Assembly: GCA_016703605.1 (NCBI GenBank)
Contig: JADJBU010000017.1
Coordinates: 12,973-76,972 of the forward strand
DNA: 64,000 bases
Source of the DNA: Candidatus Villigracilis adiacens
GTDB lineage: Bacteria > Chloroflexota > Anaerolineae > Anaerolineales > Villigracilaceae
Direction of reading: 5' to 3'
The translations under genes and the position numbers were made by a program. The notes under the pieces were generated by a model. It was not told where the DNA came from. It made no database searches and saw nothing but the letters and a program-made list of their open reading frames with translations. Every line of letters starts with the position of its first letter. The stretch's first letter is position 1. This document shows positions 16,581-25,385 of the stretch, in pieces.

Positions 16581-18290
16581 ATGAAACCGGATAAACACTG
16601 GAACGTCCCGCCCCGCGTCACGCCCGAAGCCGACTCAGCCCTGTCGGCATTTCCCCCGCTGCTGCGTCAAATCCTTTTCAACCGCGGCTTCGCCGACGAC
16701 CCCTCCGCAAGGGCTTTTTTACGCGGCGAACCGAACATAAACACCGACCCGTTCCAGATGACCGGCATGAAAACCGCCGTCGAACGCATCCATGCCGGCA
16801 TTCAAAACCGGGAGTCAATCGCCATCTACGGCGACTATGACGTGGACGGAGTCACCGCCACCGCCCTGCTGGTCGAAGCGCTCAAATCGCTCGGCGCGGA
16901 CGCACGCGGATACATCCCCAACCGCTTCGAAGAAGGCTACGGCTTGAACAACAACGCCCTCGAAGAATTAAAGGCGGACGGCGTCAGCCTGGTCCTCACC
17001 GTAGACTGCGGCATCCGCTCGCCAAACGAAGCGGCTCACGCCCGGACCCTGGGCTTGGACCTCATTATCAGCGACCACCACCACCCCGACGATGAAAACC
17101 TGCCCGCCGCGCTGGCGGTCATCAACCCCAAACAGCGCGGGGATATTTACCCCGATAAAGACTTAGCCGGTGTTGGAATTGCCTACAAGATCGCCGAAGC
17201 CTTGTTGGGAAATGAAGAAAAAACATCGCTGGCAATACTCAACTCACTGCTCGACCTGGTCGCCCTCGGAACCGTTGCAGACCTGGCTCCCCTCGTTGGC
17301 GAAAACCGCGTGCTGGTCAAAAAGGGACTACGCCAGATGCAGCAGACAACCCGGCAGGGATTATTCTCCCTTGCGGCGGTTTCAGAAGTCACGCTGCGCA
17401 AGGTCAACGCCGGGCACATCGGCTTCATGCTTGGTCCGCGTTTGAATGCGGCAGGCAGATTAAAGGAAGCCCTGGCAGCTTTCGAATTGCTCACCACAAC
17501 CGACGTTTTCAAAGCAGGCGAGCTCGCCCAGCAGTTGGACATGCAGAACCGCGAACGCCAGCGCATCACCCGCGACATGCAAACCCGCGCCGAAGAAATG
17601 GTCCTCAGCGAAGACCCCGATGCGTTTTTATTTTTTGCCGCGCATGAAAGCTTCAACCCCGGCGTGGTCGGGCTTGCCGCCTCGCGCCTCACAGAGAAGT
17701 ACTACCGTCCGGCCATCGTTGCAGCCGCTGGCGAAGAAGAGACGCGCGGCTCCTGCCGTTCCATCCCCGAATTCCACATCACAGACGCGCTTGACCAATG
17801 CGCCGATCTGCTTGTGCGGCACGGCGGTCATGCGGCGGCGGCGGGATTCACCGTCCGCAACGAAAACCTGCCTGCGTTGGTAGCGCGGTTAAAAAACATC
17901 GCCAAAGAAAAACTTTCAGGAACAGAACTCAAGCCCACCCTTACGGCAGATGCGGAGGTCGATCTCTCCGAGATGCGCCCGGAGGTATACGAGAAGGGAC
18001 TCAAATACCTCGAACCCACCGGCTACGGCAACAGGGAAGCCGCTTTCGTGGCGCGGAATGTCAAGGTCAAGAGTTCTCGAACCGTCGGCGCGGACGGCAA
18101 GCATTTGAAGTTATCCGTGGAAGACGAGAAAGGGGTCATTCACGACTCCATCGGTTTCCGACTCGGAGACTGGCACAAATCCATGCCCAAACGGGTGGAC
18201 CTGCTTTTCACCTACGAGCCGAACGAATACAACGGGCGCATAACTTATCAATTAAACCTGAAAGATTTGAAGCCCGCGACCGGGCATTAA
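16581..18290 (+). CDS. recJ: Single-stranded-DNA-specific exonuclease RecJ
   Basis: The protein has 569 residues, the common RecJ length. The DHH phosphoesterase motifs are complete: 'IYGDYDVDGVTATALL', 'VLTVDCGIRS', and 'LIISDHHHPDD' with the name-giving DHH. The DHHA1 domain follows with 'RSIPEFHITDALDQC' and 'GGHAAAAGFTV', then the C-terminal OB-like domain ending 'YEPNEYNGRITYQL'. RecJ degrades single-stranded DNA 5' to 3' with Mn2+ or Mg2+ in the RecF pathway and mismatch repair. It is closed by a perfect hairpin terminator. Confidence 0.95.
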   Translation: MKPDKHWNVPPRVTPEADSALSAFPPLLRQILFNRGFADDPSARAFLRGEPNINTDPFQMTGMKTAVERIHAGIQNRESIAIYGDYDVDGVTATALLVEALKSLGADARGYIPNRFEEGYGLNNNALEELKADGVSLVLTVDCGIRSPNEAAHARTLGLDLIISDHHHPDDENLPAALAVINPKQRGDIYPDKDLAGVGIAYKIAEALLGNEEKTSLAILNSLLDLVALGTVADLAPLVGENRVLVKKGLRQMQQTTRQGLFSLAAVSEVTLRKVNAGHIGFMLGPRLNAAGRLKEALAAFELLTTTDVFKAGELAQQLDMQNRERQRITRDMQTRAEEMVLSEDPDAFLFFAAHESFNPGVVGLAASRLTEKYYRPAIVAAAGEEETRGSCRSIPEFHITDALDQCADLLVRHGGHAAAAGFTVRNENLPALVARLKNIAKEKLSGTELKPTLTADAEVDLSEMRPEVYEKGLKYLEPTGYGNREAAFVARNVKVKSSRTVGADGKHLKLSVEDEKGVIHDSIGFRLGDWHKSMPKRVDLLFTYEPNEYNGRITYQLNLKDLKPATGH

Positions 18291-18407
18291 ACATACCTTA
18301 CGCACCTGCCCTTCGACTACGCGCGGAAAGAGCGGAGTGACGAGTGAACGTCGAGGAGCGCAGTCGAAGGGCGTTTCATGCAGAAATATTAATTTGCGTT
18401 AGGTGAG

Positions 18408-18445
18408 TTATAAAAGAGACAGCCAAACTGCTGTCTCTTTTATAA
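18408..18445. terminator. Bidirectional rho-independent terminator
   Basis: TTATAAAAGAGACAGC pairs perfectly over 16 bases with GCTGTCTCTTTTATAA around a six-base loop (CAAACT). With T-rich ends on both strands it serves the converging recJ (+) and rhodanese (-) genes. An inverted repeat of 'CCTTCGACT' type lies just before it (18309-18373). Confidence 0.9.
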
Positions 18446-18448
18446 GTT

Positions 18449-18790
18449 CTAATTCTGCACCGGCAACTTCGCCCGCCGCCAGGCAAGCATACCCCCTGAG
18501 ACATTGAGCGCATTGAAACCTTCCTTCGCAAGCATCTTTGCAGCGGATGTACTGCGGTTGCCGGAGGCGCAAATGCAAACGATCTCGCGCCCCTTCGGCA
18601 ATTCGCCCATCTTTCTTTGCAGTTCGTTGAGCGGAATCAACTTTGCCCCGGCGATATGCCCCGAGCGAAACTCATCCGGCTGGCGGACGTCCAAAACCAG
18701 CGGATGCTTGCCGAACTTCAGTTTTTCATTCAATTCCTCCGCGGTGATACTCGGCACCGCAGGACCAAAAAGACCGGATAGAAATCCCAT
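18449..18790 (-). CDS. Rhodanese-like sulfurtransferase
   Basis: A single rhodanese domain fills this 113-residue protein. The active-site loop 'CICASGNRSTSAA' carries the catalytic cysteine, and 'LVLDVRQPDEFRSGHIAGA' is the standard family segment. It would carry a persulfide on the cysteine and pass sulfur to acceptors, in the cytoplasm (a short hydrophobic start, 'MGFLSGLFG', is not a clear signal peptide). It is transcribed towards recJ. Confidence 0.88.
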   Translation of the reverse strand: MGFLSGLFGPAVPSITAEELNEKLKFGKHPLVLDVRQPDEFRSGHIAGAKLIPLNELQRKMGELPKGREIVCICASGNRSTSAAKMLAKEGFNALNVSGGMLAWRRAKLPVQN

Positions 18791-18937
18791 ACTATACTGC
18801 CCTCCATGGCAATTTTTTTTTATTTCAATTCACCTGCGCAGGAAGCGCGGCGCACCTGCCTGAAACAGCCTCTCACGAGTGGATTCGCCCTGTTCACTGG
18901 GCGCTCTGACCCGTTTGGTGCGATGCGCTGCCCGACA

Positions 18938-19760
18938 TCAGCGATTCAACTCATCCACGCGTTCGGGGATGGTAAAGTTCCTTATGGTGGTTCGATCCAC
19001 CAGTCCCGGCAGGAAGCGGTTCATGAATACTGTAACGCTCCAAAGCCAGGGAATGATCCACATCCGGCGCGGATGGCGCACCAGTTTTACCACAGCTTCT
19101 CCCACCTGTTCAGCCGTCAACAGCATGAACTTGGGTGTCGCGGCTTTTGTCTTGCGGTTGATTCCCGCATGTGACGCAAACTCGGTCGCCACGCCGCCGG
19201 GATAGACAAGTGAAACATCGATCCCCCAGGGTTTCACTTCGCGCCGCAGGGCTTCGGAAAATCCATGCACGGCATGTTTGGAGGCGGCGTAGATCGTATA
19301 CGTAGGCGTGGCAACCAAACCCGCCATCGAACACATATTGACGATGCTGCCGCCGCGCTGTTTGATCATCACCGGCAGGACCTGCCGCGTCGTTTGGATG
19401 ACCCCCATCACGTTCACGTCGAACTGCGCCTGAATGTCCTTCACCGGGTCGAGGTTTTCCAGCCAGTCCAGCCGCCCGAACCCGGCATTATTCACCAGCA
19501 CATCAATGCGTCCGAATGTATCGAGCGTCTGGCTTACAAGTTTTTGAATATCCTCCAACTTCGAAAGGTCGGCTTTGAACAACGAAGGCCTGAGCGCCCG
19601 CGCCCATCGCTTCGATTTCTTTGGCAAGCGTTTCAAGTTTGTCCACGCGTCGCGCGGCGATAACGACCTTCGCGCCTTCGCGCCCAAACTGGCGGGCGGT
19701 GGCTTCTCCAATTCCCGAAGAAGCGCCGGTGACGATCACGACTTTACCTTTAATGTCCAT
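18938..19760 (-). pseudogene. Short-chain dehydrogenase/reductase with a frameshift
   Basis: The N-terminal part, from the ATG at 19760, carries the NAD(P)-binding motif 'VTGASSGIGEATARQ' and runs to 'GAGAQAFVVQ'. The continuation 'ADLSKLEDIQ' lies in another frame and includes 'VLVNNAGFG', the catalytic Ser in 'NMCSMAG' and the YxxxK motif in 'YTIYAASKHAV'. The break is an extra T within 19574-19576 (TTT on the plus strand). Joined, the two parts make a normal SDR of about 274 residues with C-terminal hydrophobic 'IIPWLWSVTVFMNRFLPGL'. It is either a sequencing error or a recent loss of function. The substrate is unknown. Confidence 0.8.
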
Positions 19761-19841
19761 GGGGTTCTCCTTGATGATGCGTGGGCTGCGTCCTCATTTT
19801 GGGCGTAACCTGGCGGCGGACAATATGAATATGGTCCTACA

Positions 19842-20813
19842 TTACGGACCCCAGCGGGGCTGATAATCGCAATAATCGTTATTTGTCAACCTGCGCAAAT
19901 CCGTGCCGTCGCTGCGGATGATGTAAATTTCACAGCCGTGATCGTTGCCATAAAGATCAAAATAGGAAGTGAACGCAACCCATCCCCCATCCGGCGAGAT
20001 GGATGGTCCCTGCGAGTTGCCGCCCGGCGGAGTCAACATGCGCGGGTTGCTTCCGTCGGCGTTCATGATGTAGACGTCGCGGTTCCATGGCTGGCCGGAA
20101 TAGGTGACGATGAACGACCCATCGGGCGACCAGTCGCTTCTTCCCCGTATCGCGGGCAGGTCGCTAACCTTGAGCAGTTCGCTCCCGTCGGGCTTGATCC
20201 GGTAAAGCTGAATCGCGCCCTGCATATCGGAGGCAAACAAAATGTAGGCTCCATCCGGCGACCAGGTCGGGTCCCAGCCGGAAGCGTTGGGCACAGGCTG
20301 CGGGTTTGTCCCATCGCGGTTCATCAGCCAGATTTGATTCGAGTCTGCTGTGGATAGTTTGAACGCGATCCTCGAGCCGTCCGGTGAGGTTTCAGGTCCG
20401 TTGAGGTTGCCGAGGCGGTCGGTCAGTTGTTTTACTTCGCCGCTGTCGATGTGTATCTCGTAGATTTCATAGATGTTCGGTTCCCGGAATGCGGCATAGA
20501 CCACGCTTGTTCCATCCGGTGATATGGACGGATAGTAATGCTGGCGGTTGTCATTGGTGGTTAGGCGGCGAAAGCCGGAGCCGTCGGCGTTGACGATGCA
20601 GATCTGATTCGACGCCTGTGTCTTGAATAACTGGCAGACGAAGGCGATCTTGCCCGTCGGCTCGTTCGCGGACGCGGGGGGAGTCGCATCCACTGACAGC
20701 GGGGTGGCGGCTGATAGGGTGGCAAACAGGTCGGGGGTCGGGGTGGAGCCGGATGGAATTCCGCAGGCGAGGGCTGCCAATAAGAGAATCAGAATTTGGA
20801 CGGGGCGATTCAT
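19842..20813 (-). CDS. TolB-like beta-propeller lipoprotein
   Basis: The protein has 323 residues. The signal peptide 'MNRPVQILILLLAALACG' ends in a lipobox with Cys18, followed by a Ser/Thr/Pro linker. The remainder is a set of repeated WD40-like/PD40 blades of the type 'YPSISPDGTSVVYAA', 'WDPTWSPDGAYILFAS' and 'RSDWSPDGSFIVTYS'. TolB-like propellers bind proteins or peptides at the cell surface; no TolA/Pal system is nearby. The ATG at 20813 begins one base after the upstream stop with AAGGA just before it, so the pair is translationally coupled. Confidence 0.82.
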   Translation of the reverse strand: MNRPVQILILLLAALACGIPSGSTPTPDLFATLSAATPLSVDATPPASANEPTGKIAFVCQLFKTQASNQICIVNADGSGFRRLTTNDNRQHYYPSISPDGTSVVYAAFREPNIYEIYEIHIDSGEVKQLTDRLGNLNGPETSPDGSRIAFKLSTADSNQIWLMNRDGTNPQPVPNASGWDPTWSPDGAYILFASDMQGAIQLYRIKPDGSELLKVSDLPAIRGRSDWSPDGSFIVTYSGQPWNRDVYIMNADGSNPRMLTPPGGNSQGPSISPDGGWVAFTSYFDLYGNDHGCEIYIIRSDGTDLRRLTNNDYCDYQPRWGP

Positions 20814-20814
20814 T

Positions 20815-21123
20815 CTATCCTTCATCGAGTTGGAGTTCCTCTCCATGAATGATTTTCGCGCCGACGCTGCCGCATTGGGGGCATTGGGTTTCGCCCTGTT
20901 TGGGGCGGTAGACGAGAAAGCACCACATGCATTGTTGTTCGGCGGGGATGATGCGGATATGCAGTTTTGCGTTTGCGAGCGGGGTTGCCTGTGTCAACGC
21001 TGCCCAGTCGCGCAAAATCGATTCTTCCTGATGCAGTTCCCCCGCAGCGATTCGAACGGTTCCGCGTTTTTTGTTTTTCTTCATCAAGGTTTGAACTATG
21101 GCGGAAAGTTTTTGATTCTTCAT
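20815..21123 (-). CDS. HypA-like zinc-ribbon protein lacking the nickel motif
   Basis: The 102 residues follow the HypA/HybF plan: an N-terminal helix ('LSAIVQTLMKKNKKR'), a beta strand ('GTVRIAAGELHQEE'), then the zinc-ribbon with 'CMWC' and 'CPQCGS', ending 'HGEELQLDEG'. HypA delivers nickel to NiFe-hydrogenase or urease through the N-terminal Met-His-Glu. Here the start is MKNQ, so the nickel-binding MHE is missing while the structural zinc site is intact. No hydrogenase or urease genes are in the window. It may be a HypA paralogue with another role. It is coupled to the downstream TolB-like gene. Confidence 0.7.
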   Translation of the reverse strand: MKNQKLSAIVQTLMKKNKKRGTVRIAAGELHQEESILRDWAALTQATPLANAKLHIRIIPAEQQCMWCFLVYRPKQGETQCPQCGSVGAKIIHGEELQLDEG

Positions 21124-21140
21124 AACAATAAAAGCGCTCC

Positions 21141-21567
21141 AGGCTGGTCTATAAGCCGCATTCTGTCCATGGCGCGATGCGCCATTGGGCAGCCATCTCT
21201 CTGGGCGGAACGTCGCCGTTCCGCTCGGTGCAGCCTACCCGGGACTGGCCCAACCCACAGAAGGGAAGGGCGCGTATGGAGACGAGCAGCCTCCCATCGT
21301 CCACAGACGAAATCGTCCCTGCTTGGCCTTGCTCCCGGCGGGGGTTACCTGGCCGCGCGCATTACTGCGCGCGCCGGTGGTCTCTTACACCACCTTTTCA
21401 CCATCACCCCGCGCGAGGCGGGGCTGTTTGTTTCTGTGGCCCATTCCGGCAGGTTCGCGCCTTTCGGCGGCTTCCCCACCCCGGGGTACTCTCCGACGCC
21501 GTGCTCTATAGGAGTGCGGACTTTCCTCGATCCCGTCAACGCAGGACCGCGGCTGCCCGACCAGCCT
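21141..21567 (-). ncRNA. rnpB: RNase P RNA, bacterial class A
   Basis: On the minus strand the hallmark blocks are present in order: P1 5' strand 'AGGCTGGTC', then 'GAGGAAAGTCCG' near the 5' end, 'GCCGAAAGGCGC'-like P3/P4 surroundings, 'CAGTAATGCGCGCGGCC', 'AGGTAACCCC', and the 3' block 'ACAGAATGCGGCTTAT' followed by 'GACCAGCCT', which closes P1. The length of about 427 nt suits a class A ribozyme with extra helices. It cleaves the 5' leader from pre-tRNA. It is preceded by a clear promoter. Confidence 0.95.
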
Positions 21568-21578
21568 GAAGTGATTGG

Positions 21579-21607
21579 ATGATACCTGCGGACGGGGGTG
21601 GCGTCAA
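21579..21607 (-). promoter_or_regulatory. Sigma-70-type promoter of rnpB
   Basis: Read on the minus strand: -35 TTGACG (21602-21607), a 17-base spacer and -10 TATCAT (21579-21584). Transcription would begin about seven bases later, right at the mature 5' end of the RNase P RNA. Confidence 0.8.
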
Positions 21608-21803
21608 CACGTTTCGCTTAGAATGCGCGCTATAAGGTTGTTAACTGGACTGCAAAATCTCCTGATTTTACAGTCCAAAGTCGGGAGGTGTCGCCATGGC
21701 GCTACAGCGCCGCTATGGACTCCGCGCCTGATATGTTTTGCTTGCACACCGTTGCCATGGCGATAGTAAAGCCGATTGATAAAATGGAAATGCAAGCAAA
21801 AGA

Positions 21804-21894
21804 CTTAATGCGAAAACCAAATAAGAAATTCGCGACATTCGCCTTTTCGCGGAATTCGCGTTAAGATTTTCCTGGCTTTGCAAAAGCCATGGTT
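21804..21894. repeat. Dispersed 'AAATTCGCGACATTCGCC' repeat, copy 1
   Basis: This stretch of about 80 bases is nearly identical to 41698-41780: 'AAGAAATTCGCGACATTCG', 'CCTTTTCGCGGAATTCGC', 'TTAAGATTTTCCTG', 'TTTGCAAAAGCCATGG'. It contains an internal palindrome around GCGAATTCCGCG. The second copy is interrupted by a MITE. Confidence 0.8.
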
Positions 21895-21978
21895 CGCGTT
21901 GCACGGAGAGGTGGACAATTCGGAAAAAGACATTAAAATTGAAGATGTACTTCATCCCACTGCACGAAGGAAATCGCT

Positions 21979-23124
21979 TTGAGCAACCTGCCAGGCAAGT
22001 TCGTGATCGGTCTCACCGGTAACATCGCCACCGGAAAGAGCGTGGTACGGCGGATGTTGGAGCATCTCGGCGCGTATACCATCGACGCCGATGCGCTCAC
22101 CCATCGCGCCTATGCCAAGGGCGCGCCGGGTTATCAGCAGGTGATCGACCGGTTCGGCAAATGGCTGCTCAACCGCGAGGGGGAGATCGACCGCAAGAAA
22201 CTGGGCAATCTTGTCTTCAATGACGCGGAAGCGCTGAAACAATTGGAGGAAATCGTCCACCCGCTGGTGCGCCAGGCGGTGGAGATGCTGTTGCAACGCG
22301 CCAGGCAGCCTGTGGTGGTGATCGAGGCGATCAAACTGCTCGAAGGCGACCTGCGAAAGGTCTGCGATACGATCTGGGTGACGAATGCGCCCGAGTCGGC
22401 GCAGGTGGAGCGGTTGATGCGCAAACGCGGCTTCACGGAGGAGCAGGCGCTGGAACGGGCGCGCGCCCAGTCGCCGCAAAGCCAGAAGGTAAAAATGGGG
22501 AATATGGTCATCACCAACACCGGCTCGTATGAAGATCTATGGAAGCAGGTCAGCGAGGCGTGGAAGGAGATCGTCCCCGGCGCGGTGGACGCCCCATCCG
22601 AGACCGCCACGATCAAAAAGCCCGCCGGGACGGGTGAACTCTCGACCCAGCGCGGCAAGCCAAAACACGCCGCCTCGATCGCAGACCTCGTCACCCGCCT
22701 GAGCAAAGGCAGGCGCAAAATGACCTCCGCCGAGGTGATGGAAAGTTTTGGCGAAAAAGCCTACATGCTTCTATTGTCCGACGCGCAGGCGGTGGGTGTT
22801 GCCGGATGGCAGGTCGAAAACCTGGTCACGCGCACAACCGATATTTACATCGAAGAAAATCTTGACCCAGCCGCCGCGCTCGATATCCTCATTAAAGGCG
22901 TGGAGGCGGCATCGGGCGAATTGCAAAGCGAAGCCTCATTGGTGTTTGCCCTCGAACCCCTGGCGGAGCAGGATGCCCTCTGGCAAAAACTCGGGTACGA
23001 AAAACGCACGCCGGAAAGCCTTGGCGTGCAAGCCTGGCAGGAAGCCGCCGTCGAAGCCGCGCCGAACGGCAGTGTGTTATTCTTCAAGCAATTAAGGCAG
23101 GACCGCGTTCTGCGTCCCATTTAG
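21979..23124 (+). CDS. coaE: Dephospho-CoA kinase fused to a GNAT-like domain
   Basis: The protein has 381 residues from a TTG start preceded by AAGGAA. Residues 1 to about 200 are dephospho-CoA kinase: P-loop 'GLTGNIATGKSVV', the 'IDADALTHRAY' motif and the 'RMKKRGF'-type lid ('LMRKRGFTEEQA'). This domain phosphorylates the 3' hydroxyl of dephospho-CoA, the last step of CoA synthesis. A basic linker is followed by about 150 extra residues (about 230-381) whose pattern ('VGVAGWQVENLVTRTTDIYI', 'EDQDALWQKLGYEK'-like end) suggests a degenerate GNAT acetyltransferase fold. Usual CoaE has 200 residues, so this is a long fused form. Start codon choice is uncertain. Confidence 0.85.
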   Translation: MSNLPGKFVIGLTGNIATGKSVVRRMLEHLGAYTIDADALTHRAYAKGAPGYQQVIDRFGKWLLNREGEIDRKKLGNLVFNDAEALKQLEEIVHPLVRQAVEMLLQRARQPVVVIEAIKLLEGDLRKVCDTIWVTNAPESAQVERLMRKRGFTEEQALERARAQSPQSQKVKMGNMVITNTGSYEDLWKQVSEAWKEIVPGAVDAPSETATIKKPAGTGELSTQRGKPKHAASIADLVTRLSKGRRKMTSAEVMESFGEKAYMLLLSDAQAVGVAGWQVENLVTRTTDIYIEENLDPAAALDILIKGVEAASGELQSEASLVFALEPLAEQDALWQKLGYEKRTPESLGVQAWQEAAVEAAPNGSVLFFKQLRQDRVLRPI

Positions 23125-23182
23125 GCTGGACCCCATCGGGGGGTTGTGGGGTTCCTGAAACGGAGTCCAAGGCGCCGCCGCC

Positions 23183-24121
23183 TTGGATGCTCCGCGGAAA
23201 GCCGGGACGAAGAACCCGTCCGATCGATCAGTGACAGAATTTCTGAACAATCTCTTCTTTATATTTCAGCGCGTCAGCTGGCTGAGCGTATTGGACATCA
23301 TGCTCGTCACGCTGATTTTCTTTGTGTTGCTGTACTCGCTGCGCGATACGCAGGCAATGGCGCTTCTGCGGGGGATGATCATTTTGATCGTGGCGGTAAC
23401 GCTCATCACCAGCCTGGTGGAACTGCCCGCCTTCTCGTGGTTTGCGCGGAATGCCCTCCCGGCAACGCTGCTTGCCCTGCCTGTGATCTTCGCTCCCGAA
23501 ATCCGCCGGACGCTCGAGCGCATCGGACGCGCCGGTAGTTTTATGCCCTCCAGCGTCAAGCCAGCCGACCAGGCATTGGATGACACCATCCGCGCCGTGG
23601 TGAGCGCGGCTGCCCGGCTTTCGGCGCGCAAACATGGGGCGCTGATCGTCATGCAGCGGCTCGACCATCTGGATGACTTCATCCATACCGGCGTGCAATT
23701 GAACGCAAAAATCACCCCGGAATTGCTGCTTCAAATCTTTTACCCAAATACGCCCCTGCACGACGGCGGGGTGATCGTGGTTGATTCGCAGGTCGCCGCG
23801 GCATCCTGCGTGCTGCCCCTCTCTGCCAGCGGGATTCTGAACCGGACGCCCGAACGCCAGATGGGACTCAGACACCGCGCCTCACTCGGTATCTCAGAGG
23901 TCAGCGATGCGATTGCCGTCGTCGTTTCGGAGGAAAGCGGCGCGATCTCCATCGCCCACTCCGGCAGGCTCCTCAGGCGGCTCGACCCGGACCGGCTGGA
24001 AAACATCCTCACGGCTTTCTTCCGTCCAAGCGGCGCGGAGGAACAAGCCGGCTTCATCGGCAGGTTGCTCAACCCGAAGCCGCCCCGTCAGGGGGGACGA
24101 GGCGCAAAAAAGGAATCATGA
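23183..24121 (+). CDS. cdaA: Diadenylate cyclase CdaA
   Basis: The protein has up to 312 residues. Three N-terminal membrane helices ('VLDIMLVTLIFFVLLYSL', 'MIILIVAVTLITSLV', 'LPATLLALPVIF') lead into a DAC domain with the catalytic 'LHDGGVIV' (DGA-type) and 'LRHRASLGISE' (RHR) motifs. It makes cyclic di-AMP from two ATP at the membrane. The frame opens with TTG at 23183; GTG at 23231 (VTEFLNN) is an equally likely start, as neither has a strong ribosome site. It overlaps the next gene by four bases (ATGA), giving the conserved cdaA-cdaR pair. Confidence 0.92.
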   Translation: MDAPRKAGTKNPSDRSVTEFLNNLFFIFQRVSWLSVLDIMLVTLIFFVLLYSLRDTQAMALLRGMIILIVAVTLITSLVELPAFSWFARNALPATLLALPVIFAPEIRRTLERIGRAGSFMPSSVKPADQALDDTIRAVVSAAARLSARKHGALIVMQRLDHLDDFIHTGVQLNAKITPELLLQIFYPNTPLHDGGVIVVDSQVAAASCVLPLSASGILNRTPERQMGLRHRASLGISEVSDAIAVVVSEESGAISIAHSGRLLRRLDPDRLENILTAFFRPSGAEEQAGFIGRLLNPKPPRQGGRGAKKES

Positions 24122-25371
24122 TTCGCTGGATCGCCAATAGTTATCGCACTTTTCTTTGGGCATTCGCGCTGGCTCTCGCGGTGTGGATATCGTCAGTCAC
24201 CTCGGCGGATCCGGATCAGACCCGCACGCTTCCAGATCACGTTTCGGTGGATGTCATCGGTCAATCGCCGGACCTTGTCTTCAGCGAACCCATCGCCAAG
24301 GATGTGGAGGTCGTTTTGCGCGCGCCCGCTTCGGTTTGGAAACTCATCGAAGCCGACCCGCAGGTCGTGCGCGCCATTTTGGACATCTCCGGTTTGAGCG
24401 CGGGCGAACATACGCTTAACCTGCAAATTCAGGTCAACGCGCGCCCGGCGCAGGTCGTTTCTGTTTCGCCGGGAACGTTCACCTTCACCCTCGAGCCGCT
24501 CATCCGCAAAGTATTGGATGTAGACCTGCGCATCTCGGGGGAAGCCGCGGTTGGTTACCAGGTCGGCGAGATCAGCCTCGAACCAATGACCGTCACCGTG
24601 TCGGGCGCCCAGTCGCGGGTCGACGAGGTGAAGCGGGCGCGGGTTTCCATAGACTTGAATCGCATCCGCGAAGACTTCGACCAATCCGTCAAAGTGGAGG
24701 CGCTCGACGAACGGGGAACCCTGGTCGGCGGCGTAAGCATCTCTCCCGAGACGCTGCTGGTTACCATTCCCATCAGCCAGCAGGGCGGTTACCGGGATGT
24801 TGCAGTAAAAGTCATTACGCTGGGCAGGGTCGCCAGCGGGTACCGGCTGACGGATATTTCCGTTTCACCCCCGGTGGTTACGATCTATTCCGACGACCCC
24901 GCACTTGTGAACAGCCTGCCGGGCGTCCTCGAAACCCAGCCGCTCGACCTGCAAAACGCGCAGGACGATATTACAACGAGACTCAAATTAAGCCTGCCAG
25001 CCGGGATCTCCATCATCGGCGAACAGACCGTGCTTGTGCAGGCGGGGGTTTCGCCCATTGAAAGCAGCGTGACCCTCTCGGGGCAGCGCATCGAGATCGT
25101 CGGGCTGGGAGATGATCTGAATGTGCAGGTCTCGCCCACAAACGTGGATATCATCCTTTCAGGACCGCTTCCAATTCTCGACACGCTTACCCGCCAGTCG
25201 GTGCGGGTGACCGTGGACCTGACCGGGCTTGAAACCGGGACGTATCAACTTGCGCCCCTTGTGGAAGTTCTCGTCGCAAACATTGCCGCCGAGTCGATCC
25301 TGCCGAACACCATCGAAGTGACGCTGACGCCATTGGAACTTTCCACGCCCGCGCCAACCGCCTCTCCATAA
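24118..25371 (+). CDS. cdaR: CdaR/YbbR-domain regulator of CdaA
   Basis: The protein has 417 residues. A single N-terminal membrane helix ('FLWAFALALAVWISSV') anchors a chain of about four YbbR repeats facing outward, with repeated elements such as 'EPMTVTVSGAQSRVDEVKRA' and 'PPVVTIYSDDPALVNSL'. CdaR proteins bind and tune the diadenylate cyclase encoded just upstream, linking cyclic di-AMP to wall and osmotic state. The four-base overlap with cdaA supports joint translation. Confidence 0.88.
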   Translation: MIRWIANSYRTFLWAFALALAVWISSVTSADPDQTRTLPDHVSVDVIGQSPDLVFSEPIAKDVEVVLRAPASVWKLIEADPQVVRAILDISGLSAGEHTLNLQIQVNARPAQVVSVSPGTFTFTLEPLIRKVLDVDLRISGEAAVGYQVGEISLEPMTVTVSGAQSRVDEVKRARVSIDLNRIREDFDQSVKVEALDERGTLVGGVSISPETLLVTIPISQQGGYRDVAVKVITLGRVASGYRLTDISVSPPVVTIYSDDPALVNSLPGVLETQPLDLQNAQDDITTRLKLSLPAGISIIGEQTVLVQAGVSPIESSVTLSGQRIEIVGLGDDLNVQVSPTNVDIILSGPLPILDTLTRQSVRVTVDLTGLETGTYQLAPLVEVLVANIAAESILPNTIEVTLTPLELSTPAPTASP

Positions 25372-25385
25372 AGTAAAATAACCTC

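Larger units (their letters stand above)
21568..21978. other. Intergenic region with dispersed repeats, no gene seen
   Basis: Beyond the rnpB promoter this 411-base gap holds two dispersed repeats. The first, 21718-21749, ending CTTGCACAC, recurs inverted at 38959-38990. The second, about 21804-21894 with 'AAATTCGCGACATTCGCC' and 'GACTTTGCAAAAGCCATGG'-like ends, recurs at 41562-41780. No plausible coding frame or RNA was found. Confidence 0.6.

Noticed and set aside
21141..21567. Protein-coding frames on the plus strand in this region
   Set aside because: The sequence is RNase P RNA on the minus strand, with its conserved blocks and promoter; the plus frames are incidental.
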